From Limonium bicolor (Eukaryota > Streptophyta > Magnoliopsida > Caryophyllales > Plumbaginaceae): a DNA stretch of 64,000 nucleotides. The notes under the pieces were generated by a model, which was not told the origin of the DNA, did not search any database, and was given only the letters and a program-made list of their open reading frames with translations. The position numbers and the translations under genes are program-made. The stretch lies in assembly GCA_023374045.1 (NCBI GenBank), contig CM041781.1:141662982-141726981 (forward strand). Direction: 5' to 3'. This document shows positions 10,860 to 21,951 of the stretch, one piece after another (within the stretch, counting starts at the first letter, position 1; every line of letters begins with the position of its first letter).

Positions 10860-13800
10860 GTTGTGGAACCGGTACCGAAGGTAACCTGAGTATCCTCACC
10901 GAAGAGCAAGCCGGCAAAAGCGGCACCAATCTAACAGGAACATTCCCAGTAAACGACATCGAAGCCTCAGTACTATTCGACTCCAGCTCCTCTTACACCT
11001 TTGTATCGCCATCAATTGCGTAGAGGTTGGGGCTAGACGTAGATGAGCTACCAAATTTCTTGGTTACTCTCCCGTCGAAGGAGTGAGTAAAGTGTACTAA
11101 GTACTACCACACCGCCACAATTCGAATCAAAGGCGAAGCATTTCCCATCTCCTTCATTGAATTCAACGGGTCGGGATTCGACTTAATAATTGGAATGAAC
11201 TGGTTGGAGTGGCACAAGGGATGGATCCTATGTGCCAAGCATCGATTGCTGCTCAAGAGTCCATCTGGGGTCACTGTTTCATACTGCCAGAGACCGAGAG
11301 AGCCTTCAACTATAGTCATCTCTGCTACGGCAATGTACCGGGAGCTCAGAAAAGGACATGAAGTGTATTTATGCCATGTGCAAGATCTGGAGAGAGATCC
11401 AAAATTCAGTAATGATGTAGCAGTAGTTTCAGAATTCCCTAATGTATTCCCGAAGGAGCTACCTGGTATGCCACCACAGAGAGCAGTAGAGTTTGAAATT
11501 GACCTTGTACCTGGTACTGGTCCTATTGCTAGGGCACTATACCACATGGCACCAGCTGAAATGACAGAGCTTAAAGAGCAACTACGTGATTTACTCGACA
11601 AAGGGTTCATACGCCCGAGCGTCTCACCCTAGGGAGCACCAGTCCTCTTCGTGAAGACGAAGGACGGTAGTCTCCACCTCTGCATCGACTACCGCGAATT
11701 GAATGCGGTCACTGTAAAGAACAAGTATCCATTGCCACGCATCGACGACATGTTCGATTAGCTAAAGGGAGCTTCGGTCTTTTCTAAGATGGATCTCTGA
11801 TCCAGATATCACCAAATTGTTATCAAGGAGCAAGACATTGAGAAAACAGCATTCAGAACAAGATATGGCCACTACGAATTCACGGTGATGCCATTCGGTT
11901 TGTCTAATGCACCAGCCAAATTCATGGACTTAATGAATCGATTATTCAGTGATCAGTTGGACACTTCAGTAGTAGTATTCATCGACGACATCCTAGTGTA
12001 TTCAAAGTCAGCAGGAGAGCATGAAAATCACCTGAGAAGAGTACTTGAGACACTGCGCGAGAACGAGTTGTATGCGAAGTTCTCCAAATGCGAGTTTTGG
12101 CTATATCAGGTATCATTCGTCGGTCATGTCATCTCGAGCGCGAGCGCGAGCATTTTAGTAGATCCATCCAAAATTGAAGCAGTACGATCATGGCCTAGAC
12201 CTAAGATTGTTACCGACATCCGGAGCTTTCTTGGTCTAGCCGGTTATTACCGGAGGTTTGTAAAGGACTTCTCCAAAGTCGCTAAGCCCATGACGTCATT
12301 GATGAAGAAAGATGCACCGTTTGTATGGACAGATGAGTGCCAGGTATCCTTCTAGAGCCTAAAAGACTCATTGACCTCAGCGCCAATTCTCACACTTCCA
12401 GAGGGCACAGAGGGATTTGAGGTGTATTGTGATGCATTGGGCTAGGGCATGGGATGCGTACTCATGCAGCATGGCAAGGTTGTAGCTTACGCCTCCCGCC
12501 AGCTGAAAAAGCATGAGGAGAATTACCCGAAACATGATCTAGAGTTAGGGGCCATTGTCTTCGCCTTGAAGATATGGTGACACTATCTCTATGGGGTAAG
12601 CATCACCATCTATTCCGACCACAAAAGTTTGCAGTATGTATTCACACAGAAAGAACTGAACCTAAGACAGAGGAGGTGGATGGAGTTCCTCTCGGATTAC
12701 GACATCAACCTCCAATATAAAGAAGGGAAGGCAAACGTTGTAGCCGACGCCCTGAGTCGTTGAGCACACTCGCTCCTTTCACTACTCGCTTCTTCTAGCT
12801 TGGTTGATGAGGTGCGAGACGCTCAGTTGAGCGACCCTTACTTCACAGAGATCAGACAGAAAATCATAGAGGGTACCTTCGAGAGCCGAAAGTACGACTT
12901 CAAATTGCATGAAGATGGTCTGATCCGATTGAATGGCAGATTATGCGTCCCCCGAAGCAATGCTGAGCTAAGGGATCACATTCTGCGAGAGTCACATTGT
13001 TCGACATTGCATGTCCATCCGGGAGCCTCTAAAATGTACAAAGACATGAAGAAGTACTTGTGGTGGTCAGGAATGAAATCCGACGTGACTGAGTATGTCC
13101 TAAGGTGTCTCACATGCTAGAAGGTGAAGTTCGAGCACCAAAGACCGGGAGGAATGGTGCAATCTATGCCATTCCGGAGTGGAAATTCCACGATATCTCT
13201 ATAGATTTTGTTGTTGGACTCCCACCTGCTAGGGGAGGACTCAACATGATCTGGGTAGTAGTCGATCGTCTCACCAAGGTTGCCCGATTCATACCGATGA
13301 AGGACACCTGGAAGGTGGCGAAGCTCACGGAGCTATTCGACAAGGAGATCATCCGACACCACGGAGTCCCGAAAACCATTGTATCTGACCGCGACACCAG
13401 ATTTCTTTCGAGATACTGGAGAGCAACACGGGAAGCGCTTGGTACTGAGTTGAAGCTTAGCACCGCCTTCCATCCACAGACCGACGGTCAGACAGAAAGG
13501 ACCATCCAGACACTAGAGGATATGCTTATGGCATGTGCCTTAGACTTCCAGGGGAGCTGGATTGACAAGCTTCATCTTACCGAGTTTTCGTATAACAATA
13601 GCTATCATGCTTCGATTAAGATGTCGCCATTCTAAGCTTTATATGGTAGACCTTGCCATACCCCGTTGTGTTAGGATGAGTCAAGTGAAGCGGTCATCAT
13701 AGGACCGGAGTATCTGGAACAAGTACAAGCTGAAGTTCAGCAAATCCGAGCAAATATGAAAGCAGCCCAAGATAGACAAAAATCCTATACGGATGTGCGA

Positions 13801-14240
13801 CGACGCGACCTTGAGTTCGTCGTGGGTGACCAAGTGTTCTTACGTGTCTCACCTATGATGGGCGTCATTCGATTTGGCCAAAAGGGCGAGATGAGCCTGA
13901 AATTCATAGGCCCGTACACGATTACCGAGAGGATGGAGCCTACTTATAGGCTAGCATTGCCTGAAGAATTGGGCGTGTTCATGATGTCTTTCATGTATCA
14001 CAACTCAAGAAATACATAGCCTATCCCTCTCATGTACTAGAACCCGAACATTTATCCCTAAAGCCGACGGTGAGATATGTCGAGACTCAATTGCGAATCC
14101 TTGATACGAAGACAAGAGACACTCGCCATAAATCTGTATGAATGGTGAAGGTCTTGTGGTCTAACCATGATGTCGAGGAAGCGACTTGGGAATTAGAGGA
14201 TGCCATGAAGGTGAAGTACCCGAATCTATTTGTAGACTAG
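10860..14240 (+). pseudogene. Element G pol: PR-RT-RNase H-INT-chromodomain-like
   Basis: Pol begins at a splice-acceptor-like tcaatag/GTTGTGG at 10859/10860, in the same phase as the gag exon 3 donor. Domains in order: aspartic protease (active site reads FDSSSS where B has FDSGAS, so the catalytic Gly is Ser), reverse transcriptase ([19 protein letters not shown] at about 11970), RNase H ([16 protein letters not shown]), integrase HHCC zinc region, and the D,D,E core (DISIDF, VSDRDTRF, DGQTERT). A GPY module (IGPYTI) and the EATWELE tail with stop at 14238-14240 follow. At least ten in-frame stops (for example near 11024, 11630, 11759, 12353, 12763, 13119, 13633) and several single-base indels make it non-functional. 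Most stops look like C-to-T or G-to-A changes at CAG, CGA or TGG codons. Confidence 0.92.
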
Positions 14241-14265
14241 ATGTCTAGCATCCGTATAGTACGGA

Positions 14266-14302
14266 GGGTACGGGGTGTACCCCTTTTAAGGGGGGTAGAG
14301 CC
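14266..14302 (+). other. Hairpin and second PPT-like tract of G
   Basis: GGGTAC...GTACCC stem (14266-14271 with 14277-14282), directly followed by TTTTAAGGGGGGTAGAG. It lies 26 bp after the pol stop and about 450 bp before the true PPT, as in elements A and B. Confidence 0.6.
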
Positions 14303-14737
14303 TTTTTGCTTTTGCATTGCTACGGGTTAGCATTGTGTAGTATTATGTATTGTAATTGTATTCTGTTGGCACATGTAGTGCTAATTGTATTTTATTGGCA
14401 CAAGGTAGTGCTGGTAGTATTTAGTATGTAGTACAATGAGTATGGTATGTGTATGGTATGTGCGTAATGAGTAATGCGTTTGTGTTGTACGGTATATGAC
14501 ACGAATGACAATGTGAAGTTTATTGTGAATGGTATGTGGAATGTGTGAAATGGATTGTGCATTGTGTATGGTATTTGAATTGAGTATGGTGTATGGTATT
14601 TGAATTGTGTATGCTTGTGGTGCAATAATTGTGAACACCTTGTAAGGTGGTAGTAAAGTTCATTGTGGCAATTGGCTTGCCAAATGAGTAGAATAGTAAA
14701 CCGTAAGCCTTGAGCAACTTTGAGGGCAAAGTTCCTT
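14303..14737 (+). other. Noncoding tail of G between pol and PPT
   Basis: Low-complexity GT/AT-rich sequence with many short 'gtatggtatgtg' and 'tatttgaattg' repeats. No gene seen; open frames on the minus strand are repeat-driven. Confidence 0.7.
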
Positions 14738-14749
14738 AAGGGGGTAGAT
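14738..14749 (+). other. Polypurine tract of G
   Basis: AAGGGGGTAGAT immediately before the 3' LTR TGAAATACCCC. Confidence 0.88.
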
Positions 14750-17700
14750 TGAAATACCCCGTAATTAAAAGTGATTAATTAGGCTAATTATGATTTTTAA
14801 GGCTTAATTACACTTAAATAAACATGAGGGAACAAATCCCGAAGAAAACGGACCTTTAAAATGGGTTAAAAGCATAAACAAACCTTAAAGCGCGTTTTTC
14901 GAGGAAACCGGGAAAACATGACTTTAAGCGGGTCAAATAGACTCGTAACAATTTTGGTCAACTAAACTGTCATTAATAAATATTAGTGAAGGTCTAGAAC
15001 CAATAAAATTAATTAAACGAGAAAATTCCGGAAAACGGGTTCCGGTTAGTAAAAACTGTAACAACCGGGAAGTTGTGGGGTGAGAGTGTAAATAAACAAA
15101 GTTAATGTGTCCACTTTGCAAATAAAAAATACAAATGTGAGTTTGTGTGTGTGTGAGTGGGCCGACCAGCTCTCTTAATGCTTTCTTATTAGCTAAAAGA
15201 CAAATGAAATAAGTAGAAAAGTAGAAAAAGAAGTGGGGCTCTCCCTCTCTTCCATCCCTCACTCCCTCACCGTACCCACCTTCTTCTTCCTTCTGATTTT
15301 CTCCTCTCCCAACCGGTAATGGAGGCTAGTAGTACACCCACTCAACTCTCACCTTCTCCCCTCTTGTTAACCCCTTAATCCTTCTCCAAAAATTACAAAA
15401 TCAGTACTATTGGAATCCCCTTGCAAAGGAGAACACTTTCCTCCTTTAAAAAAATCCAAAAGCTCCAATATCGTTTTTATGGGTGGAGGCCATTTGAAGA
15501 TTTGAGGCCACCATTAGAAGCACCTTCACCTCCTTGTTACTTTGAGGTAAAAAGAACTTCGAAAATCCTTCATTTCTAGCCCTCATTAGCATTATAAGAA
15601 TTTTCAGATTTTGAACTCTTGTTCCATCTTGCTCCAGCCGATTTTGGCTTCTTCATTGGGCTAGGAATCCTACTCCCTTGCTAGTCAAGAACTTCATTCA
15701 TTGGTTGAAAGGTAATGCTCTTTTCTAAACCCTAAAGCATCTAAATTCTAGGGTTAGTTAAGGTTAAGGTGCGAAACTAGTATGGGTATGTATGGCTTGC
15801 TGTAGCATTACCATTTCTTGAACAAAACCCGAGAACAATAGATGAAGGAAAGAGGAAAATAAGAGAAGGAAAGGAAAGAAAGAAAAACTAGCATGACAAG
15901 GTAAATACTCTTGCTTGAGTTAGTTTGTGTATTGTATTGTAACAGTTTTTGAGTAATAAAATGAGTAATGTATTGAGTAATGAGTAGTAAGTATGTTGTA
16001 GTGTAAGGAGGAAAGGTAATGTAACAGTTTTGAAGTTTTTAAATGATGTTTAAAAGCTTGGGAAAACCAAGGGTAGTGTATGTATATGTGCAGGAATTTT
16101 ATGGTGTTGTAGTGGAGATGAAATGTGTGTATGGTGTATCGTATAAACAGGTGTAGGAATGAGCATTTGTGAGCTGAAATAATGTGTGGGCTATGTCAAA
16201 ATTATAGGGGAGACTATGTCCAAATTTGTCTAGAAAGTGAGGACTTAGTGTGTGTGTAAGGAGAGGTAATGACCTAGACAATAACTAGGTATATTTGGAG
16301 AGTTTAAAATGAGTAGTTTAATGTATTGAAACTGATTTAAAAAGGGGTTTAGGTAATGGAAAGAATTAGGATGTAAGGTAATGTATTTTGAATGCTAAAA
16401 GTGGCATTAGTGGAGGGAGTAATGGAGGATAGAACTTTGGGTGAAAATCTGTAGCATGAGAGGGGAAAACAAGAATCTGTAGCATTAGTGAAATGAAAAC
16501 TAGTATAAGTGTGGGATTGAAATAAGGAAAATGTGTAAGTGAATCTAGGATTGAGTAATGAGTTTGGTGGATGAACTAAGGTGATTTAGAGTGTGTAATT
16601 AGTACTAAAATGTGTTAGGATGTATGTAGGAATATTGGGGAAGAAATGGGTAAGAAAGGAAATGAAAAACAAAATCTGTAGGCATGTTCTGCTACCGACT
16701 GACCCAGAGGTTGGATCGGTCGGTGGGCCGGTCGGGGCATAAGTAACAGAACCAAAACATCCTGGAACGGACCGACCTAGAAGCCGTGAGTTGGTCGTGG
16801 GTCGGTCATGATGGGTTCCAGGGCCGGGAACTTTCTGTAACGGACCGACCCAGAGGTGCTTGGGTCGGTCAGAACAGTCTTGGGTCGGTCGGGCGAAGTG
16901 TGAAGAACAGGAGACTTACTGGAATGGACCGACCCAGAGGTTGGGTCGGACGGTGGGTCGGTCGGCCCAAACTTATAAAAAAAAATGTGTTAACCCTAGT
17001 AATCACATGTATATATATATATATATATACAATATATATATATATATATATAATATACCATAGTGGTTAAGAGTAGTAAGAGGACTTGTATATGAGTAAG
17101 GGAGCAAACCCAAAGTAAGAAATGAATTCGTAACCACTTGTAACATGTAAGACTTAGTAAGTATGCCTAGGGACAGGCAATGGAGTAGGAGCTAAACCAA
17201 TAATAAGTCTTTAACCATACAACTCCATATATGTTATAGGATTCGATTTGTGAACACCGAAGGACCGGTAGTACGAGTACGACGGTGAACGGTATGATTT
17301 CTTCATGCCCTGTATCCTAACTTGGTTACCCCGATTTTTGTGCTTATATGATCACCAATAAGATAAATGCACGAATCGGTCTTTTATTGCACTTAATTGT
17401 GTTTGAACTACATTGTTCTTGTTGTATGCTCTTGAACATTTAGTTTGTATAATTCATGAAATGAATGAATGAGAATGAAGTGTATGTGTACATGATGAGT
17501 ACTTGCGTATTGTGTTGGTGTATGGTATGAAAGTAATGACTCCTACTAATTCCTAACCATCTAACTCCTAACTTGAGAAATGAGTAAAATGAAATGAGTA
17601 GAAGTCCGATATAGTTTCGGCCACGCGTGAGGATAAGGAAACACAAGAGGTTGGATCCGAATCCTTGCTGTAATCTTTTCCATGGACCAAATCCCTTGAA

Positions 17701-18640
17701 TGGGTAGCATCCTGGATTAGTGGGCCACCCTAAAGCCCGGTGGTGGGATGTAGTAATCCCTACCCGGAGGTCATACCGACTTGACTTGATTAAAGTAAGT
17801 AAGAAGTAAGTATTATATGCGTATCGGTCTTGACTATTGTAAGTCAATGACCTTGAGTAAAAGAGTATTGAACACCCGATTAACCCGGGTGTGTAATGAA
17901 GCTAACATGACTTCTGTATGAAATGGAGAATTGTATCTCCGTAATGTGGTGAGTATTCGGTAAGTAAGAACGGTTGACTTGTTATGTCTTCCTTGCATGT
18001 ATGGATGTATGTATGCCTTGTGAAATGAATGTATTGAATTGTATTGTGTAAAGCATGTATGCATGTATGAATGCATGTATTCGACCAAATAGTTGGCGTA
18101 CCCTCGCTAGTACGCGGGGTATGCGGTTATCATATGCAGCGTAAGCTGAACCCTTAGGGGGAATTTTTATTCTACAGGTACCCGCGAGGCGTGATGGTCA
18201 AGTAAGGACCGGAACGAATTCTTTTGGGGTAGTTAGTAGATTGGAATGGTGTACCGAGTTGTACACGGCTAAGGCCTTTTTGAGTAGCCGGTGTACCATG
18301 TGGTACACCTTTTTGGATAATGAATTATGATTGGATAGAAAGGAGTAGAGGTATAAGCTCTTAATTTTGGGAGTAGTCTTGGAATGTAATTCATATATTT
18401 TGGATACTCGGTAGTCAAATGTAAGTAAGTATTTGGCGTTTTAAAGTAAGTATCATGTATTCGGTATATTCTAATCGTCAGACCGTTACTGTAAGTAGTA
18501 GTTGCCTTGTTAGTCTTGGATGGCTAACGGCGTTGTATCACCCGCCGGGAGCAAGTAAGTAAGTAAGCTTTCCGCTGTGAGTAAGGTAATTATGAGTATG
18601 ATTGGAGGGTAGTGGAAGGATTAGCGGTTGGGGTGTTACA
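14750..18640 (+). repeat. Element G 3' LTR
   Basis: Direct repeat of the 5' LTR (4295-8096), ending GGTGTTACA followed by the TTCAT duplication. It contains the second copy of the palindrome cluster (16692-16967) and a 77-bp (TA)n-rich segment (17003-17079) absent from the 5' LTR. The hairpin copy near 18509-18528 has lost a base in the stem. No genes. Confidence 0.95.
17003..17079. repeat. (TA)n-rich 77-bp segment only in 3' LTR of G
   Basis: Flanked by AGTAA on both sides; the 5' LTR has a single AGTAA at the same site (about 6541-6545). It is either a small insertion with repeat expansion here, or a deletion between the AGTAA copies in the 5' LTR. Confidence 0.75.
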
Positions 18641-18645
18641 TTCAT

Positions 18646-20202
18646 GCTTCTTCAGCTGCCGGGAGGCGTATGCTACAACCTTCCCGTGTTGCATCAATAC
18701 ACAACCCATACCTCTTCCTGATGCGTCACAATAGACCTCGAAACCATCTGAACCGTCTGGTATAGTCAGGACTAGTGCAGAGGTAAGAGCATCCTTGAGA
18801 CTAAAAAGAACTCTCGCAGTCGTCTGTCCACTCGAATGGTGCATCCTTTTTCATTAAGGAAGTCATCGGCTTCGAGACACTGGAGAAGTCCTTCACAAAT
18901 CTCCTGTAATATCCTGCCAGACCGAGAAGCTCCGAATGTCGGTAACTGTCTTCGGCCTGGGCCAGGTGCGTACTGCATCTATCTTTGTCGGATCAACTAC
19001 GATCCCGGCCTCAGAAATCACATGTCCAAGAAAAGAAACTTGGTTCAACCAAAATTCACACTTAGATAATTTAGCATATAACTGATTCTTCCTCAATGTT
19101 TGCAACACATTCCTCAGGTGGCTTTCGTGCTCACCCTTCGATTTTGAATACACAAGTATATCGTCGATGAAGACTACCACTGACATGTCCAACTGATCTT
19201 GGAACCAGCGGTTCATCAAGTCCATGAACTTGGCTGGTGCATTGGGTAAACCAAACGGCGTAACCGTAAACTCATAGTGACCGTATCTGGTTCTGAAAGC
19301 GGTCTTCTCGATGTCACCCTCTCGAATAGCTATCTGATGGTAACCGGATCGTAAATCGATCTTGCAGAATACTGATGCTCCTCTCAGCTGATCAAATAAG
19401 TCATTGATGCGTGGTAAGGGATAACGGTTCTTCACCGTAACTGCATTCAGCTCTCTGTAGTCGATGCAGAGGCGGAGGCTACCGTCCTTCTTCTTCACGA
19501 AGAGGACTGGCGCTCCCCATGGTGAAACGCTCGGGCGTATAAATCCCTTGTCGAGTTGGTCTCTCAGCTGCTCTTTGAGCTCTATCATCTCGGCTGGAGC
19601 CTATACGATAGGGCACCTTCGCTATTGGTCCGGTTCCCGGCACCAATTCAATCTCAAACTCTACTTCCCGTGGTGGCGGCATGCCCGGTAGTTCCTTAGG
19701 AAAGACATCAGGAAACTCCGACACTACCGGCACATCTGGGCTAAACTCTGTGTCTCTCTCTATGTCCTGAACATAGTAGAGGTACACATCATTCTTACAT
19801 CGTAACTCACGGTACATAGCCATGGCGGTGATGATCAGAGTCGAAGGCTCTCTGGGCCTCTGGCGGTATGATATAGTAACCCCCGACGGACTCCGAAGAA
19901 GCAGACGATGCTTGGCACATAGGATTCTGCCCTTGTACCGCTCCAACCAGTTCATCCCGGCAATAACATCAAACCCAAGTCCGTCGAACTCTATCATGTC
20001 AATCGGAAACTCTTCATCTTTAATTCGCACAACAGCATCTTGGTGATAGCGGGTACACTTGATCCGTTCTTTCGACGGGAGAGTGACTAGAAAGTCAGGC
20101 ATCTCTTCACCGTCTAACCCCAACCGGTGAGGATAGTGCCGCTTCTGCCGGCTTCTGCCTCATTGCAAACATCCAGTATACCTCCCAGTCCGAGTGCACA
20201 GC
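18646..20202 (-). pseudogene. Element A pol, 5' part: protease remnant, RT, start of RNase H
   Basis: Minus strand, continuing across G from 2571-4294. Pol starts at an acceptor-like CTGTATTAG/GC (20203/20202). The protease keeps its C-terminal half (GLGFDVIAGMNWLERY) but has lost about 88 bp around 20123, relative to B 63204-63292. The lost part contains the FDSGAS active site, and the junction runs into a stop. RT follows ([30 protein letters not shown] around 19160, LGHVISEAG), then RNase H ([12 protein letters not shown] near 18720, ASRQLKKHE) cut by G at 18645. A single-base insertion near 19600 separates the protease and RT frames, and another break lies near 18905. The gene is dead. 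Confidence 0.9.
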
Positions 20203-20386
20203 CTAATACAGTTCACAAACTTCGTAAGTATACAGTAACAACACGGTCTACATTCTCCAAAACACATCTTCTTTATTCATCAACATACTTTTTACACCAT
20301 AGGTTAGTTTACATTGCCGACACAATGTAACACATACAACATCCTTAACTTACACTGGCTTAACACATTACATAATTGCACAATGC
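20203..20386 (-). other. AlkB 3' UTR/intron-like spacer of element A
   Basis: Between the AlkB stop and the pol acceptor. It contains the minus-strand hexamer AATAAA (complement of 20272-20277) in GATGAATAAAGAAG, about 110 bp after the stop, then the acceptor TGTATTAG/GC. No coding potential. Confidence 0.6.
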
Positions 20387-21123
20387 TTAAAACTGTCTGA
20401 AGGTCAAATTCAAATGTCCGGGTTTCATATGTGTGGCATTGATCATTGTCGAAGGTGCAGTATTCAGTTTGATCTTCTTGATACCGTGGTATAACATCCT
20501 TGACTGTCCACCCAAGATTAACACATCTCTTGACTTCAGCACTAGTTTCTTTGCGAGATCAGCACGCTTCTGCTCGCCGTACACAAACACTGCAGTATCA
20601 CCAATGGACCAAGACACCACGGGTACTCCCTTACTTAGAGACTCAGGTGTTTCGTTCTTATCTTGGTGTAAACCTAACCGTCCACCTTTCTGGTAGAAGT
20701 TCACAATACATAAATCTGATTTAACATTGGGAATTGGATCCGATTCAACTTGCTGAGCAATTCCAACGGTGTGGTTAATGACCGCAAGGAACTCCTCAGG
20801 TATCCTCGGTACTGTTTCTCCGTCTTCTGCTCGCACATCTTGATATGTCTTGGTGTAAGGGTTCCAGTCCTTACCTATGCACATCATCTTCAACTTCATT
20901 CTTGATCCGCTCGGGTACTCAGGTGTGTAAAATCCTCCAGGTGCTGCTCCTAGCTCGTTGCACCGCCGGATGATGTGGATTTGCGCTTCTGGTGTCAGGT
21001 ATCCGCTCAAGAGTATCATACCTGGCTGGATGACCTGACATTGCTCCATTGGGTAGTCGGTGATGCTGATGGTTGTCTCTTCGGGGTTTGGTGCGGGTGG
21101 GGGATAACAGATATTGAAGGTTC
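20387..21123 (-). CDS. AlkB-type 2OG/Fe(II) dioxygenase exon of element A (intact)
   Basis: The best-preserved AlkB exon: about 245 codons open from the acceptor (CCTTAG/GAACC at 21124/21123) to the stop at 20387. A Met at 21049 would give 220 residues, close to a minimal AlkB domain. Counting from that Met, the order is: a Pro-rich linker upstream, QVIQPGMILLSGYLTPEAQ (about 5-23), FYTPEYPSG.RMKLKMMC (about 41-58), LCIVNFY (about 115), iron ligands HQD in LGLHQDKNE (about 130), VPVVSWSIG, the distal His in LYHGIKK (about 189), and NLTFRQF at the end. The usual R-x5-R reads H-x5-R (GHLNLTFR), so the first of the two conserved arginines is His. It is in frame with the gag zinc-knuckle exon through intron 3. 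Likely role: oxidative dealkylation of nucleic acid, perhaps of element RNA (inference). Confidence 0.88.
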
Positions 21124-21267
21124 CTAAGGTTTAGAATTACCTATTTTAGGTGGTTTTCACACTATACTTTAACTCATTATTTACATGGTAGTACATTTAA
21201 ACTCACTAACATGCATGCATGGAATGCGGTATGCAATCACTTAATTCACTCAATGGTTAAGCGGTAC
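21124..21267 (-). other. Putative intron 3 of element A (gag to AlkB)
   Basis: 144 bp on the minus strand from GACCAG/GTACCG to AAACCTTAG/GA. Splicing gives RPG/TFNICYPPP in frame. Position and phase are identical to G. Confidence 0.75.
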
Positions 21268-21609
21268 CTGGTCTAAAAGAGGATCCTGGTGCCTCAAACC
21301 GGTCCACCACATGCAGGGCGGCCTTGCCAGATCCCGACCCCTTCTCCTTCTGGGAATCAGTGTTCCTCTGATCTGTGGGTGGCTGATTAGCCGTCTTCGG
21401 GCCATCGGTGGTTGCGGCGGCCTTACCCTTCCACTGCCCCTTAGGCCTGTAGTTTTTGCCATTCATGTTCTAGAAGCACTCGTAGTCACGGTGCCCAAAC
21501 TTCTTGCAGAATCGGCACTGCACATCGTTGCCCTTGCAGTCCTTGCCGGGGTGGTCTCCGTTACACCACTTGCAGTAGTAGTGGCGATCGGATCCAGATC
21601 CCGCGCTAG
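21268..21609 (-). pseudogene. Gag exon 3 with CCHC knuckles, element A (one stop)
   Basis: Zinc-knuckle exon on the minus strand: CKWCNGDHPGKDC (x3 spacing) and CRFCKKFGHRDYEC (canonical). A basic, Lys/Gln/Pro-rich tail follows. One in-frame TAG (complement of 21470-21472) comes directly after the second knuckle (ECF, stop, NMNG); otherwise open. It ends in the phase-1 donor CCA G/GTACC, which fits both the AlkB acceptor at 21124 and the pol acceptor at 20203. The stop may be a mutation or a readthrough site; G has no stop there, so mutation is more likely. Confidence 0.8.
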
Positions 21610-21692
21610 CTGCTAACACATCACACATTCAGTACACACTTCACATTATAACATCACACACTTAAACTCGGTATTTGGAACTAATTGGTTAC
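21610..21692 (-). other. Putative gag intron 2 of element A
   Basis: 83 bp, AAGG/GTAACC to TTAGCAG/CT on the minus strand. It is at the same position and phase as 9352-9438 of G. Confidence 0.65.
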
Positions 21693-21951
21693 CCTTAAAT
21701 GGTTGGGAGCGTAGGGGCTTAGCCGCATATGCATAGGTGAGCTGCAATGGCTCCTCAGCAGTGGTGGTCTGGGCTTGGCCTTTGCCACCCTGTTGCTGAC
21801 CTTTCTGGGACTGGGGGTAATGCTTCTTCTTCTTTCCTCCCCCGTACCCTTGCGTGCCTTGGCCCTCGGTCGTGGCCTTGCGCTTGAGCGCATTCTCCTC
21901 GTCCCTCAGACGGACGCTGATCTCCACTATAGCAGCGGCATGATAGCACTC
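21693..21951 (-). CDS. Gag exon 2, element A
   Basis: Open block on the minus strand, ECYHAAAIVEISVRLRDEENALKRK, then a Gly/Gln/Lys-rich linker and PLRSQPFKG. It joins exon 1 in phase 0 and exon 3 in phase 1 when the two intron-like segments are removed. It corresponds to the region between capsid and zinc knuckles, and matches G at 9078-9351. No separate function is recognisable. Confidence 0.7.

Larger units (their letters stand above)
4295..18640 (+). mobile_element. Element G: complete Ty3/gypsy chromovirus-like retrotransposon with AlkB
   Basis: A full-length element: LTRs TGAAATACCCCG...GGTGTTACA of 3802 and 3891 bp, an initiator-Met primer site, gag with intron-like segments, an AlkB exon, pol (PR-RT-RH-INT-chromodomain-like) and a polypurine tract. 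It is inserted in plus orientation into the RNase H region of minus-strand element A with a 5-bp target duplication. LTR ends, primer site and domain order fit chromovirus-type gypsy elements. The long LTRs suggest Tekay/Del (inference; not tested by phylogeny). The coding regions carry many stops and frameshifts, so it is a dead copy. Confidence 0.95.

Noticed and set aside
14381..14729. Minus-strand frames in the 3' tail of G
   Set aside because: Translation of 'gtatggtatg' repeats; no start context or similarity.
17012..17056. (TA)n run as a structured RNA or origin
   Set aside because: Simple microsatellite inside one LTR only.
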